Part shown: one piece after another, positions 53,768-62,800 of the stretch
Position numbering within the stretch: the stretch's first letter is position 1
Layout: every line of letters begins with the position of its first letter
Program-made: the position numbers and the translations under genes
DNA from: Methylomonas rhizoryzae
GTDB taxonomy: Bacteria; Pseudomonadota; Gammaproteobacteria; Methylococcales; Methylomonadaceae
Direction: 5' to 3'
DNA: 64,000 nucleotides
NCBI RefSeq assembly: GCF_008632455.1
Contig: NZ_CP043929.1
Coordinates: 3,224,001-3,288,000, forward strand
Notes under the pieces: generated by a model
Seen by the model: the letters and a program-made list of their open reading frames with translations, nothing else
The model's database searches: none
Told to the model about the DNA's origin: nothing

Positions 53768-54110
53768 GGATGTTTTGCCGACTGTAAGCGCTAAGGATAT
53801 TCCACATACTCACTTATCTAATTTGCCGCAGCTGCTCCTGTTTATCTCAAAGCACCGATAGCCTGACACGAATGAAGAGGATAGGGGTCACTACCCTAGG
53901 GCTTAGGTCAGATGGAACCGTGCTCCGCAAACCACTTTATACCGGCAGAGCCATGGCCGGACGAATCCGCTCCATCATCGAGCGGATTCGGTTCATGGCA
54001 GGGGATAAGCGTTCTAACCTTACTCTGAAAGTCACGCGGCAGGTGCTCGAAAGACTAACGAGCCTCGTCGACTTTCATTTGCCGGGGCGATTGCCAAGCC
54101 TTCATGCTCG
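53768..54110. other. 343 bp intergenic region with hairpin and repeat
   Basis: No gene is supported here. It contains the inverted repeat at 53962-53990 and most of the dispersed repeat at 54017-54114, between two convergent genes. Confidence 0.6.
53962..53990. terminator. 11 bp perfect hairpin between convergent genes
   Basis: CGAATCCGCTC and GAGCGGATTCG pair across CATCATC. Further out GCCATG and CATGGC also match. Its position suggests termination, but there is no T-run. Confidence 0.45.
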
Positions 54111-54114
54111 TTAG
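54017..54114. repeat. Copy of the dispersed repeat overlapping a stop codon
   Basis: Head CTTACTCTGAAAGTCACG, then TTTCATTTGCCGGGGCGATT from 54073 and tail CTTCATGCTCGTTAG. The middle block seen in other copies is missing. The final bases form the stop codon of the minus-strand gene at 54111. Confidence 0.7.
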
Positions 54115-54575
54115 AAATAGACGAAGGACGCTTGGCAGCTGATGTCGATGAATTTAGACGGGTTGACCACGCCTTCGAAGGCGGTTGGCGCAAACGGGGT
54201 ATTGACCGTAGTCAAAATCAGTTTGCTTTTAAAATCGACCGGAGCCTCCCCCATCGAAATCGACGGAATCAATACCGACGCGTGCTCGATTTTAAAATCC
54301 GGAATAAATTTTAAGGTTACCTCGTACAAATCGCCGATCAAGGTGGACTCGGTGGTCACCTCTTCACCCTGGAACGAATAGTCTTTGCGGCCTATCGTAA
54401 GATTCAAGCTAGTGGTGGGCGCTACTATGCCGACTTCGGCATTGCTGCCGACCACCAAGGTCAAGTCCACTTTTTTACCGCTGCATTGATAGAAATTCGG
54501 CGTTTGCACGGCTTGCGCGGAAACGGCGCTTAAACTAACGACGGCGGCTAGTGACAATTGATAACACAGTTTCAT
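54111..54575 (-). CDS. Exported protein of unknown function
   Basis: A 154-residue protein with a signal peptide (MKLCYQLSLAAVVSLSAV, cleavage after AQA). The start at 54575 has AGAGGAA 6-7 bases upstream. The mature part is beta-rich and has two Cys (YQCSGKK near the N-terminus and ISCQAS near the end) likely joined by a disulphide, a layout common in small periplasmic or secreted beta-sandwich proteins. I do not recognise the family. The stop codon is provided by the end of a dispersed repeat, so the original C-terminus may have been slightly different. Confidence 0.75.
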   Translation of the reverse strand: MKLCYQLSLAAVVSLSAVSAQAVQTPNFYQCSGKKVDLTLVVGSNAEVGIVAPTTSLNLTIGRKDYSFQGEEVTTESTLIGDLYEVTLKFIPDFKIEHASVLIPSISMGEAPVDFKSKLILTTVNTPFAPTAFEGVVNPSKFIDISCQASFVYF

Positions 54576-54777
54576 TGGGTAATTCCTCTTAACAGTAACG
54601 AATGATGGTGAACGGAGCCGGGGTCTCATGCTGCTTCGCCCCTTACCGACGAGATAACGGCCTAACTAGGCGGCCGAATTATAGCGTTTTCCGCAGAAAA
54701 CTATCCCCTACCGAGGGAGGATGTTTTCAAACCAACCGGAAGTTATTTGTGCCTATATCCTTACAACCCTAGCGCTG

Positions 54778-55821
54778 TTAAAAACTTGGTATCGATCGCT
54801 TTGCAGTCAATCGGACTACTACGTTTCCGCTTTCAGCGGCGGCCGTTTGAACGTCAATCGGCAAGAATCGCTGAATGATCTCGGCATTCGTTGCCGCATG
54901 CGGACTCCAATCCGTGGCGACAAAAGAACCGCCCCCCGCCAAAGCCATCGGCAGCAATAACTGATCGGTCAGAAAGTGTCCTGCCGTTGCCTCGCTTGTC
55001 ATGTAACGTTGGGCGCGCTTGACTGCGGCATTGGCAACCGCTTCGGCGGACACGCCTTTCTCGCCGAAACCGGTAAACACCTCGGTCACGTGTTCATACT
55101 CCAAGGTAATAAGCACGGCATTGCCCGGGCCTTGTTGCCGGTCTATCCCGCGCAGCAGTAAGCGGTCGTCCGCCCAAGCCAAGCGTTTTTTGACCATCGC
55201 TAATTCACGCTCGGCAATATGCGCGGGTAAACCGGCAAAAAAACTTTCCGCATAGGCGTCGATACGCTCGCCTCGGTTTTTCAGATGCAATGGCTGTAAG
55301 GATTTACCGGCAGTCACCGTCATGCTTATTTCGCCGCCGCCCGCCGGATAAAAGCCGAACCGGTTCAGTTGCAGCTCCACTTTGGCGCCCATTTTTTCCA
55401 GCAATGGCACAAAGGCTCGTTGCAGAAAGTGGAATGGCGGGCTCAGCGGGTTATGGGTGCCGCCGCTTAAGGTAACGCGACTATCCTTGTCGGCTACCAG
55501 CAATGCCGGCAAGATCGTCTGCAAGACCAGCGTGCAGCTGCCGGCCGTGCCTATGCTGAACCGATAGTCGCCGCCTTGAATTTCACCCGGCGCAAATGCG
55601 AGATCGGCCGACCCGACCTGTGCGCCGTCGACGTGGGCGCCGGAAATCGCGGCCGCTGCTTGCACTGCAGTGAGATGCTGCCGCATCAAGCCGGGATTTT
55701 TCCGGTTCGCCCGAATATTTTTGATGCGCAGGGCTTGCCCGGTGCACATCGATAACGTTAAGGCGGTCCGTAAAATTTGACCGCCGCCTTCGCCCTGAGA
55801 GCCATCCAATTCAATCAACAC
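54778..55821 (-). CDS. rtcA: RtcA, RNA 3'-terminal phosphate cyclase
   Basis: About 347 residues. RtcA converts RNA 3'-phosphate to 2',3'-cyclic phosphate via an enzyme-AMP intermediate. Hallmarks are DGSQGEGGGQILR at the N-terminus, RKNPGLMRQH, and HFLTDQLLLPMALAGGG. The likely adenylated His lies in SPHAATNAEIIQRFLP. The GTG at 55821 is preferred, since it gives the family-like start (V/M)LIELDGSQGEGGG and a length close to E. coli RtcA (338). An upstream ATG at 55887 would add 22 atypical residues and overlap rtcB. It is the last gene of the rsr'-Y RNA-rtcB-rtcA operon. Confidence 0.93.
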   Translation of the reverse strand: MLIELDGSQGEGGGQILRTALTLSMCTGQALRIKNIRANRKNPGLMRQHLTAVQAAAAISGAHVDGAQVGSADLAFAPGEIQGGDYRFSIGTAGSCTLVLQTILPALLVADKDSRVTLSGGTHNPLSPPFHFLQRAFVPLLEKMGAKVELQLNRFGFYPAGGGEISMTVTAGKSLQPLHLKNRGERIDAYAESFFAGLPAHIAERELAMVKKRLAWADDRLLLRGIDRQQGPGNAVLITLEYEHVTEVFTGFGEKGVSAEAVANAAVKRAQRYMTSEATAGHFLTDQLLLPMALAGGGSFVATDWSPHAATNAEIIQRFLPIDVQTAAAESGNVVVRLTAKRSIPSF

Positions 55822-55871
55822 GTTCTTTCCAGTATGGTTGCCGTTTCCGATGTTATCCAAAACGGCTGCGA

Positions 55872-57086
55872 TTAGCCTTTGACGCATACCACCTGTTTCA
55901 AGGTATGCACGATTTCCACCAGATCCGCTTGTGCCTGCATGACCGCGTCGATGTCTTTATAGGCCATCGGGATCTCATCGATGACGCTGACATCTTTTCG
56001 GCATTCCACACCTTGCGTCGCCTGAATCTGGTCGTCTACCGTAAAGCGGCGTTTGGCCTCGGATCTGGACATGACCCGTCCGGCACCGTGGCTGCAAGAA
56101 CAAAATGCCTGCGCTTCGCCTTTGCCTCGCACGATATAAGACCGTGCGCCCATGGAGCCGGGAATAATCCCCATTTGCCCCGGCCACGCCGCCACCGCGC
56201 CTTTACGAGTAACCAAGACATTTTCGCCGAAATGATTTTCTCGTTGCACGTAGTTGTGGTGGCAGTTGACCGCTTCTTCATCGACCGCAAATGGCTTGGG
56301 CATAATCTTTTGAATCGCGGCGACCACATTTTGCATCATCAGCGCGCGGTTTTTTTGCGCAAAATCTTGCGCCCAGCTGACCGCGTCGACATAGTCTTTA
56401 AAATGCTCGCTACCTTCCGGGAAGTAAGCCAAATCTTTATCCGGCAAATTGATGAAAAACCGTTGCATATCTTTTTTTGCCAGCTCAATGAAGTAGCTAC
56501 CAATCGCATTGCCGACGCCGCGGGAACCGGAATGCAGCATAAACCACACCCGATTGGCTTCATCCAAACACACTTCTATGAAATGGTTGCCTGTGCCTAA
56601 GGTGCCAAGCTGTTTATGGTTGTTGGTATTTTTTAAGCGCCGGTGTTTATCGATCAGAGTTTCGAATGCGGGTAATAGCTCGGCCCAGGCCGCATCGACG
56701 TTACTCGGCGGATTTTGCCACGATCCTTTATCGCGGCCTTTGAAGGTCAAGCCGTGAGGAACAGCGCTTTCGATGGCAGACCGCCAAGCGTGCAAATTAT
56801 CCGGCAGATCGTCGGCGCTTAGACTGGTCCGAGCGGCGATCATGCCGCAACCGATATCCACGCCGACCGCGGCCGGGATGATGGCACCCTTGGTTGGGAT
56901 AACGCTGCCTATGGTTGAACCTTTACCCGGATGTACGTCCGGCATTACCGCGACATGTTTGTAGATAAACGGCAGCCGGGCGATGTTTTGTAATTGCGCT
57001 TTGGCTGCGTCCTCGACCGGTACGCCTTTGGTCCACATTTTTATCGGCTTGGCGTTGCCGGTTTGCAATACTTCGAAATTCTCCAT
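55872..57086 (-). CDS. rtcB: RtcB, 3'-phosphate/5'-OH RNA ligase
   Basis: A 404-residue RNA ligase (E. coli 408). It joins RNA 2',3'-cyclic phosphate or 3'-phosphate ends to 5'-OH ends using GTP and Mn2+. The metal-binding Cys in GVDIGCGM, the HNYVQRE region and the guanylylated His in FCSCSHGAGRVMSR are all present. The ATG at 57086 is chosen because MENFEVLQTG then aligns with RtcB N-termini and AGGA lies 8 bases upstream; another ATG is 6 bases earlier. It lies between the Y RNA and rtcA. Confidence 0.96.
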   Translation of the reverse strand: MENFEVLQTGNAKPIKMWTKGVPVEDAAKAQLQNIARLPFIYKHVAVMPDVHPGKGSTIGSVIPTKGAIIPAAVGVDIGCGMIAARTSLSADDLPDNLHAWRSAIESAVPHGLTFKGRDKGSWQNPPSNVDAAWAELLPAFETLIDKHRRLKNTNNHKQLGTLGTGNHFIEVCLDEANRVWFMLHSGSRGVGNAIGSYFIELAKKDMQRFFINLPDKDLAYFPEGSEHFKDYVDAVSWAQDFAQKNRALMMQNVVAAIQKIMPKPFAVDEEAVNCHHNYVQRENHFGENVLVTRKGAVAAWPGQMGIIPGSMGARSYIVRGKGEAQAFCSCSHGAGRVMSRSEAKRRFTVDDQIQATQGVECRKDVSVIDEIPMAYKDIDAVMQAQADLVEIVHTLKQVVCVKG

Positions 57087-57125
57087 GGTCATGTTCCTAA
57101 ATAAAAGAGTTAAGTCAGGCGACAA

Positions 57126-57221
57126 GCGAGCGCCAGGACATCTGCTCTGCCAACCGAGCTACTTACCGAGGCAAGGTCGGATTCGAACCGGCGACACGAT
57201 GTAGTCTTTAACGGCATTCGC
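57126..57221 (-). ncRNA. Bacterial Y RNA (YrlA-like) with circularly permuted tRNA-like domain
   Basis: Read on the minus strand, tRNA elements occur in permuted order. A closing stem GCGAAUGCC (57221-57213) pairs with GGCGCUCGC (57134-57126) with one mismatch and one G-U. After an internal loop, ACAUC (57202-57198) pairs with GAUGU (57142-57138) like an anticodon stem. Inside come a T-arm (GCCGG, loop UUCGAAU, CCGAC; 57192-57176, one mismatch), a short acceptor-like hairpin (CUUGC, CUCG, GUAAG; 57175-57162) and a D-arm (GCUC, GGUUGGCA, GAGC; 57159-57144). This is the layout known for YrlA RNAs, which bind the Ro homologue Rsr and mimic tRNA. The place, between rsr and rtcB, is the same as in the Salmonella rsr-yrlBA-rtcBA operon. 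Ends are set from pairing and may extend further. Confidence 0.85.
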
Positions 57222-57267
57222 GTTGAACTAAAAAACCGCCGACAAATACCAACGGCAGTGCCGTCAA

Positions 57268-57852
57268 TCATTGAAACGGCACCTCCGGCACGGCTTGCGA
57301 TGGATCGCATTTATATTTTTCATACGCTTTGGTCAGCGGCGGCAAGTTCTCCACGTTGTAAGGCTTACCGATCACTGCATTCAGCAACTGCTGTTCCGAA
57401 GCCGTGTTCAACCAATTTTGGAACAACTTTTTCGGCCGCGTACCCAAGGATTTACGGCCAACCGCACCGCTACGCAGAATCTGCACCAGATTACGCAACA
57501 TCTTGCCGTTGCCAATCACCCGCGCAAACACGGCTGGTAAATACTCCGGACCGCGTAAGGTCAAGATTGCGGTTAACAATGCCGGCGTATCTTTCATGTA
57601 GCTCCTTTCTCGGCAGTACAGCGCTGTCTTGGCAATAAAGCGCGGCTCGACGTTTTGGTAGGCGTCCAACAGGGTGTCCAGTTGTACAACGGCATCGGCA
57701 TAAAACGTAGCGTTCAAACCTCCGCTTGCCGCATATTGCGCCAGACGATGGCGTTCATCGAAGGCATAAGCCGAAGCGCATGCTTCGTTCAAGGCATCGG
57801 CGTGCGGTGCAAATGCGCCTCTGCTGCTCGAAAATAAGTGTAAGTTAGCCAT
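57268..57852 (-). CDS. rsr: Rsr (Ro60-like, TROVE domain), C-terminally truncated
   Basis: A 194-residue product matching only the N-terminal part of Rsr, which is normally above 500 residues (TROVE ring of helical repeats plus a von Willebrand A domain). Family-like parts are DERHRLAQYAASGG, PRFIAKTALYCRE, GNGKMLRNLVQILRSG and GRKSLGTRPKK. After NAVIGK the sequence jumps to PYNVENLPPLTKAYE, apparently an in-frame internal loss of a few tens of residues, and it stops at VPEVPFQ. The bases right after the stop still read LTALPL, as intact Rsr does, before similarity ends. So a stop plus deletion has removed the C-terminal half including the vWA domain. The ATG at 57852 has GGGAG 7 bases upstream. 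Lengths and missing blocks are from memory of the family. Probably non-functional, though a stable fragment is possible. Confidence 0.85.
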   Translation of the reverse strand: MANLHLFSSSRGAFAPHADALNEACASAYAFDERHRLAQYAASGGLNATFYADAVVQLDTLLDAYQNVEPRFIAKTALYCRERSYMKDTPALLTAILTLRGPEYLPAVFARVIGNGKMLRNLVQILRSGAVGRKSLGTRPKKLFQNWLNTASEQQLLNAVIGKPYNVENLPPLTKAYEKYKCDPSQAVPEVPFQ

Positions 57853-57891
57853 TTGACTCTCCCTTTCCTGATCGATTTTTATATCGACTAA

Positions 57892-57908
57892 CGCGAAAGC
57901 CGTGCCAA
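57892..57908 (-). promoter_or_regulatory. Sigma-54 promoter for the rsr'-Y RNA-rtcBA operon
   Basis: On the minus strand TTGGCACGGCTTTCGCG matches the sigma-54 consensus TGGCACG-N4-TTGC with one mismatch. The GG (57906-57905) and GC (57894-57893) doublets are 12 bases apart, as required for -24/-12. It lies 40 bases upstream of the rsr start, and the divergent gene encodes the sigma-54 activator RtcR. Confidence 0.85.
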
Positions 57909-58051
57909 GCCGCATACAAGCCCAAGAAAAACTTATAACAAATTGTTTTTTAAATTATTTTTTACTGGCTTTCGCGACAGCGCAGCCGCCGAGCATAAGG
58001 CTGATATACTTGTTTTATATCTTTATTTATACAACTTTAGATTTATTTATC

Positions 58052-59650
58052 ATGAAACGAAAAGTCGTCATCGGTTTCTTAGGCACACAACTTGACGCCG
58101 GCACAACGCCGTCGAGATGGGAAAAATGGCGTCCTACGGTATCTCTGGTACAGCACGAAGAGTTGCTCATCCATCGCATGGTGCTAATGTACGATGGCAG
58201 ACATCAAAAATTAGCGGCGCAACTGCAGGAAGACATTGCCGCCGTCTCACCGGAAACCGAGGTTGCGCTCATGGAGATCACTATCGGCGACCCCTGGGAT
58301 TTCGGCGAGGTGTATGCGGCATTGTTCGATTTTGCCAAGCATTACCCGTTCGACACCGAAACCGAAGACTACTGGATACACATCACCACCGGCACGCATG
58401 TGGTGCAAATCTGCCTGTTTTTGATGGTCGAAGCCCGCTATATCCCCGGCTTATTGTTGCAAACTTCGCCGCCGCGCAGGCAAATAGCCGCTTCTCCCGG
58501 CAGTTATGCGTTGATCGACCTGGATTTAAGCCAGTATGACGCCATTGCCCAGCGCTTTGCCCGCGAGCAGTCCGACGCGATTGCGCTGCTCAAATCCGGC
58601 ATTGCCACGCGTAATGTTTCGTTTAACCGCGTCATCGGTGAAATCGAACATGTCGCGGTGCGTTCCAAGGCACCTATGCTGTTGATGGGCCCGACCGGCG
58701 CCGGCAAATCCTTTCTGGCCAAACGCGTATACGAATTGAAAAAGACTCGCCACCAAATGACCGGCCCTTTTGTCGAGATCAACTGCGCCACCTTACGCGG
58801 CGACGGTGCGGCATCGGCTTTATTCGGTCATATCAAAGGCGCGTTTACCGGCGCCATGCAAGATCGGGGCGGCTTATTGAAAACGGCGCATCAAGGCTTG
58901 CTGTTCCTGGACGAAATCGGCGAACTGGGGGCGGATGAACAAGCAATGCTGCTGAAAGCCATCGAAGAAAAAACCTTTTATCCTGTCGGCGGCGATAAGC
59001 CGGTCGGTAGCGACTTTCAACTGATTGCCGGCACCCACCGCGACCTGCGGCAAGATGTGCGGGCAGGCCGTTTTCGGGAAGACTTGTATGCCCGGATTAA
59101 TCTGTGGACTTATGAATTGCCGCCGTTAGCTCGCCGGCCGGAAGATATCGAACCCAACATCGATTATTTGCTCTGCCAACAATCAGCCGATCTGGGGCGG
59201 AAAATCGGCTTCAATAAAGAAGCAAGACACAAGTATTTGGCCTTTGCCATGTCGCCCGCCGCAACATGGCCGGGAAACTTCCGCGACCTTGGCGCATCGA
59301 TCTTGCGCCTGGCAACATTAGCCGACGGCGGCCGCATCGATATTGACTTGGTGGACAAAGAAATCGAGCGGCTGCATCAAATCTGGGGACAACAGGATCC
59401 GCACGATTCGAACGCGTTAAGTGCTTTTTGGGCTCCCGCTCAAATAGCTGAACTGGATTTGTTCGATCGCCTGCAACTGCAATCGGTCATTCAGGTCTGC
59501 CAAGCATGTAATAGCTTGTCCGAAGCGGGGCGCCGACTATTCAGCGTGTCCCGCACGCAACGAAACAGTACCAACGATTCGGATAGGCTTAGAAAATATT
59601 TGAGCCGATTTGGGCTGGAGTGGTCGGCTATCAAGTCGCTATCTGCATGA
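58052..59650 (+). CDS. rtcR: RtcR, sigma-54-dependent activator of RNA repair genes
   Basis: A 532-residue regulator. The N-terminal RtcR/CARF-type sensor domain (about 1-180, KRKVVIGFLGTQLDAG and IHITTGTHVVQIC) is thought to bind RNA-end ligands. The AAA+ domain has Walker A GPTGAGKSFLAKR, the sigma-54 contact loop GAFTGA intact in KGAFTGAMQD, and Walker B LLFLDEIGEL. A C-terminal helix-turn-helix follows (about 480-525). The start is ATG 58052; an open extension upstream to 57902 is AT-rich and non-protein. It is divergent from the rtc operon and faces its sigma-54 promoter across 199 bp. Confidence 0.95.
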   Translation: MKRKVVIGFLGTQLDAGTTPSRWEKWRPTVSLVQHEELLIHRMVLMYDGRHQKLAAQLQEDIAAVSPETEVALMEITIGDPWDFGEVYAALFDFAKHYPFDTETEDYWIHITTGTHVVQICLFLMVEARYIPGLLLQTSPPRRQIAASPGSYALIDLDLSQYDAIAQRFAREQSDAIALLKSGIATRNVSFNRVIGEIEHVAVRSKAPMLLMGPTGAGKSFLAKRVYELKKTRHQMTGPFVEINCATLRGDGAASALFGHIKGAFTGAMQDRGGLLKTAHQGLLFLDEIGELGADEQAMLLKAIEEKTFYPVGGDKPVGSDFQLIAGTHRDLRQDVRAGRFREDLYARINLWTYELPPLARRPEDIEPNIDYLLCQQSADLGRKIGFNKEARHKYLAFAMSPAATWPGNFRDLGASILRLATLADGGRIDIDLVDKEIERLHQIWGQQDPHDSNALSAFWAPAQIAELDLFDRLQLQSVIQVCQACNSLSEAGRRLFSVSRTQRNSTNDSDRLRKYLSRFGLEWSAIKSLSA

Positions 59651-59821
59651 TTGCGCCGCTATACAATGCCAACAATTGCCGGCGATTATTCAGCGTCTGG
59701 TAAAGAAAACTAAATCGCCGAATCGGCCCAAGTAAGGCGCAGGATAAACACTCGCCTTGGCGCGCCGGCCGGTTAAAATGCGCCTACCTCAGCAAAACGG
59801 CTCCAACGTCTACGTTCGCCC

Positions 59822-62800
59822 ATGACAAGTTCCACCCCTATCGATCCGCTCCGCTTCCCGTTGTCCGGGGTACGGCTGATCGAAGCCAGCGCCGGTACCG
59901 GCAAGACCTTTACGATAGCCGCGCTATACGTGCGTTTAGTACTCGGTCACGGGCTGGAACGCCAAGCCTTATTGCCGCCGGAGATATTGGTAGTCACTTT
60001 CACCGAAGCGGCTACCCAAGAGCTGCGCGAGCGCATACGCAGCCGGCTGAATCAAGCCGCAGCCTATTTTCGCGAATTGACCGAGGCAGCCGATCCGTTT
60101 TTGTCGGCGCTACGCCAAGATTATCCGCCCGAACAATGGCCGGCCTGCGCTTACCGTTTGCATATCGCGGCTAACTGGATGGACGAAGCGGCGGTGTATA
60201 CCATACACGGCTGGTGCCGGCGAATGCTGCAGCAACATGCCTTCGACAGCGGCGGCTTGTTCGATTGGGAAGTCGACAACGACGATCAGGATTTGCTGCA
60301 ACAAACCGTGCGCGACTATTGGCGCCGACACTTTTATTCGTTGTCGGAATCCGCCAGCGCAGCGGTGGTCCGCTGTTTCGCCAATCCCGACGCCTTGTCC
60401 AAGGAGGTCAACCCACTGCTGTTCGACAGCGAGGCCTTGGAGTTGCAACAGATCGAGGTCGATCTTGAACAAACCTTCGCACGCTGGGAAGAATGGGCAT
60501 TACGCTGCGAGCAACTGACCACCCGAGCGCAAACGCTGTGGCGCAATCAGCAAAACGACTTGGAAAGGCGTTTGCTCGACGCATCGGAACAGGGTTGGCT
60601 AAAAGCCAATCTGTACCCTAAGGCCGGCTTCAAAGACAAGTTGGCGCAAATCGCGGCCTGGGCGCATCATCGGCAGAATCTTGAGATAAAGGAACTGGCC
60701 CGATTTTGCTTGCAAAAACTAACTGCCGGCTTGGCTAAAGCCCACCAAGATAAAGCGGCCCTGTTCGATTCCGGCGTTTTTGCCTTGCTGGACCAACTGG
60801 TCGGCCATCACGCCGAAGAATTGGACCTCGCCGACGCGATTCGCCGCCACGCCGTGGCCTGGATACGCGAGCGTTACGCCCGGGAAAAACAACGCTTGTC
60901 CCGCCTGACCTTCGACGACATGCTGACCCGCTTGGACCAAGCGCTGGGCAGCGACGGCGGCGCGCGCCTGGCACATCTCATCGTCCGCCAGTATCCTTTG
61001 GCGCTGATCGACGAATTTCAGGACACCGACCCCGTTCAATATCGCATTTTCAGCCGCTTGTATCCCGCAGACGCCGACAATGGCGGCGGCTGTTTCATGA
61101 TAGGCGACCCGAAACAGGCCATATACTCGTTTCGCGGCGGCGATATTTATACCTATTTGCAAGCGCACGCGGCGACCCAAGGCCGGCATTACACCTTGAG
61201 CAGCAACTTTCGCTCGACGGTCGGCTTGGTGCAAGCCGTCAACCACTTATTCGAATTTGCCGAACGCGGCCAACCCGAAGGCGCATTCAAATTCGGCGGC
61301 GAAACCCATCCGCTGCCGTTCATTCCGGTATCCGCGCAAGGCCGAAACGAAACCTGGATTGTAGACGGCCAAGCAGCGCCTGCTTTCACCGTTTGGCACT
61401 TGCAGCAGGACGAGCCGGTCGGCATGCCTTTTTATCGCCATCACATGGCGGAAGCCACCGCTAGCGAAATCGTGCGCCTGTTGACGAGCGCCGCAGCCGG
61501 ACATACCGGTTTTCGCCACGCCGACGGCGACTGGCAGGCCTTGCAACCCGGCGACGTCGCAATCTTGGTGCGCAGCCGCGGCGAAGCCGAGGTGATGCGT
61601 AAAGCGTTATCCAAGCGACATTTACGTAGCGTGTTTTTATCGGAACGCGAATCCGTATACGCCAGTCGGGAAGCGGAAGACCTGCTGCTTTGGCTGCACG
61701 CATTGGCAACGCCTGAAGACGAATATAAAGTCCGCGCCGCACTAGCCAGCCGCAGCATGGAATGGAGCTTGGCCGCCTTGCAAAGGCTGGCGCAAGACGA
61801 AAGCGCATGGGAACACCATCTGGAGCGCTTCCTGAGTTACCGCGAGCGCTGGCGGCAAGACGGCATATTACCGGCACTGCAACAGCTGATGCACGATTAC
61901 CGGCTCCCCGCCAAACTGCGCAACGCCACGGACGGCGAACGGCGCTTGACCAATCTGTTGCATCTGGCGGAACTGTTGCAGCATGCCGATAGCCGGCTGG
62001 ACGGCGAAGCGGCTCTGATCCGCCATCTCGCCGAAGCGCTGCAAAACTCCGGCGGCAGCACCGACGATAACGTCATCCGTTTGGAAAGCGACGCTGAATT
62101 ATTGAAAATCGTGACGATACATAAATCCAAAGGCTTGGAATATCCTTTGGTTTTTCTGCCGTTTATCTGCAGTTTTCGGGAAGTCAACGCCCGCAACAAC
62201 CGCTATTACCGGTACCACGACACGGCCGCCCGCTTGCGCGTGGATTTGAGTAAAGACGATGCCAACAAAGCCCTTAGCGACAACGAACGCCTACAGGAAG
62301 ACATACGCTTGTTATACGTGGCCGTCACTCGAGCCCGTTTCGCCTGCTGGCTGGGCGTGGCGCCGGTCAAAGGACAGGGCAAACAATGCCAGCTGGAGAA
62401 ATCCGCCATGGGCTACGTGCTGGGCTGGCAATCGGGTCTGGCCGAACCCGCCCTGGCTGCCCGGCTGGGCGAGCTGGCCGGCGCATGCCCTGACATTGCC
62501 GTTCTCGGCGCTCCGCCTGTCTCCGAAGCGGTTTTCCAGGCAAATCGGGAAGAAGAGGAATGCCGAGACGGCCCTAGGAACTTCAGCGCAAGCATTCGGG
62601 AAGCGTGGTGGATAGCCAGCTATTCGGCGTTAGCGGCAGACCACACCCCTACAACGGCAGCGGAGGCGGAAACCGCCGGAGACGATAAACGCCAAGACGA
62701 AACCGAACCCGCGGCTTCGGCAAGCGCCGGGCCGGCAAACGGCATCCACGCGTTGCCGCGCGGCGCGGCGGCCGGGGTTCTGATCCACGCATTGCTGGAG

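Noticed and set aside
57140..57200. Ordinary tRNA gene or tRNA pseudogene
   Set aside because: T-arm comes before the D-arm and there is no anticodon loop; the order and closing stem fit a Y RNA instead.
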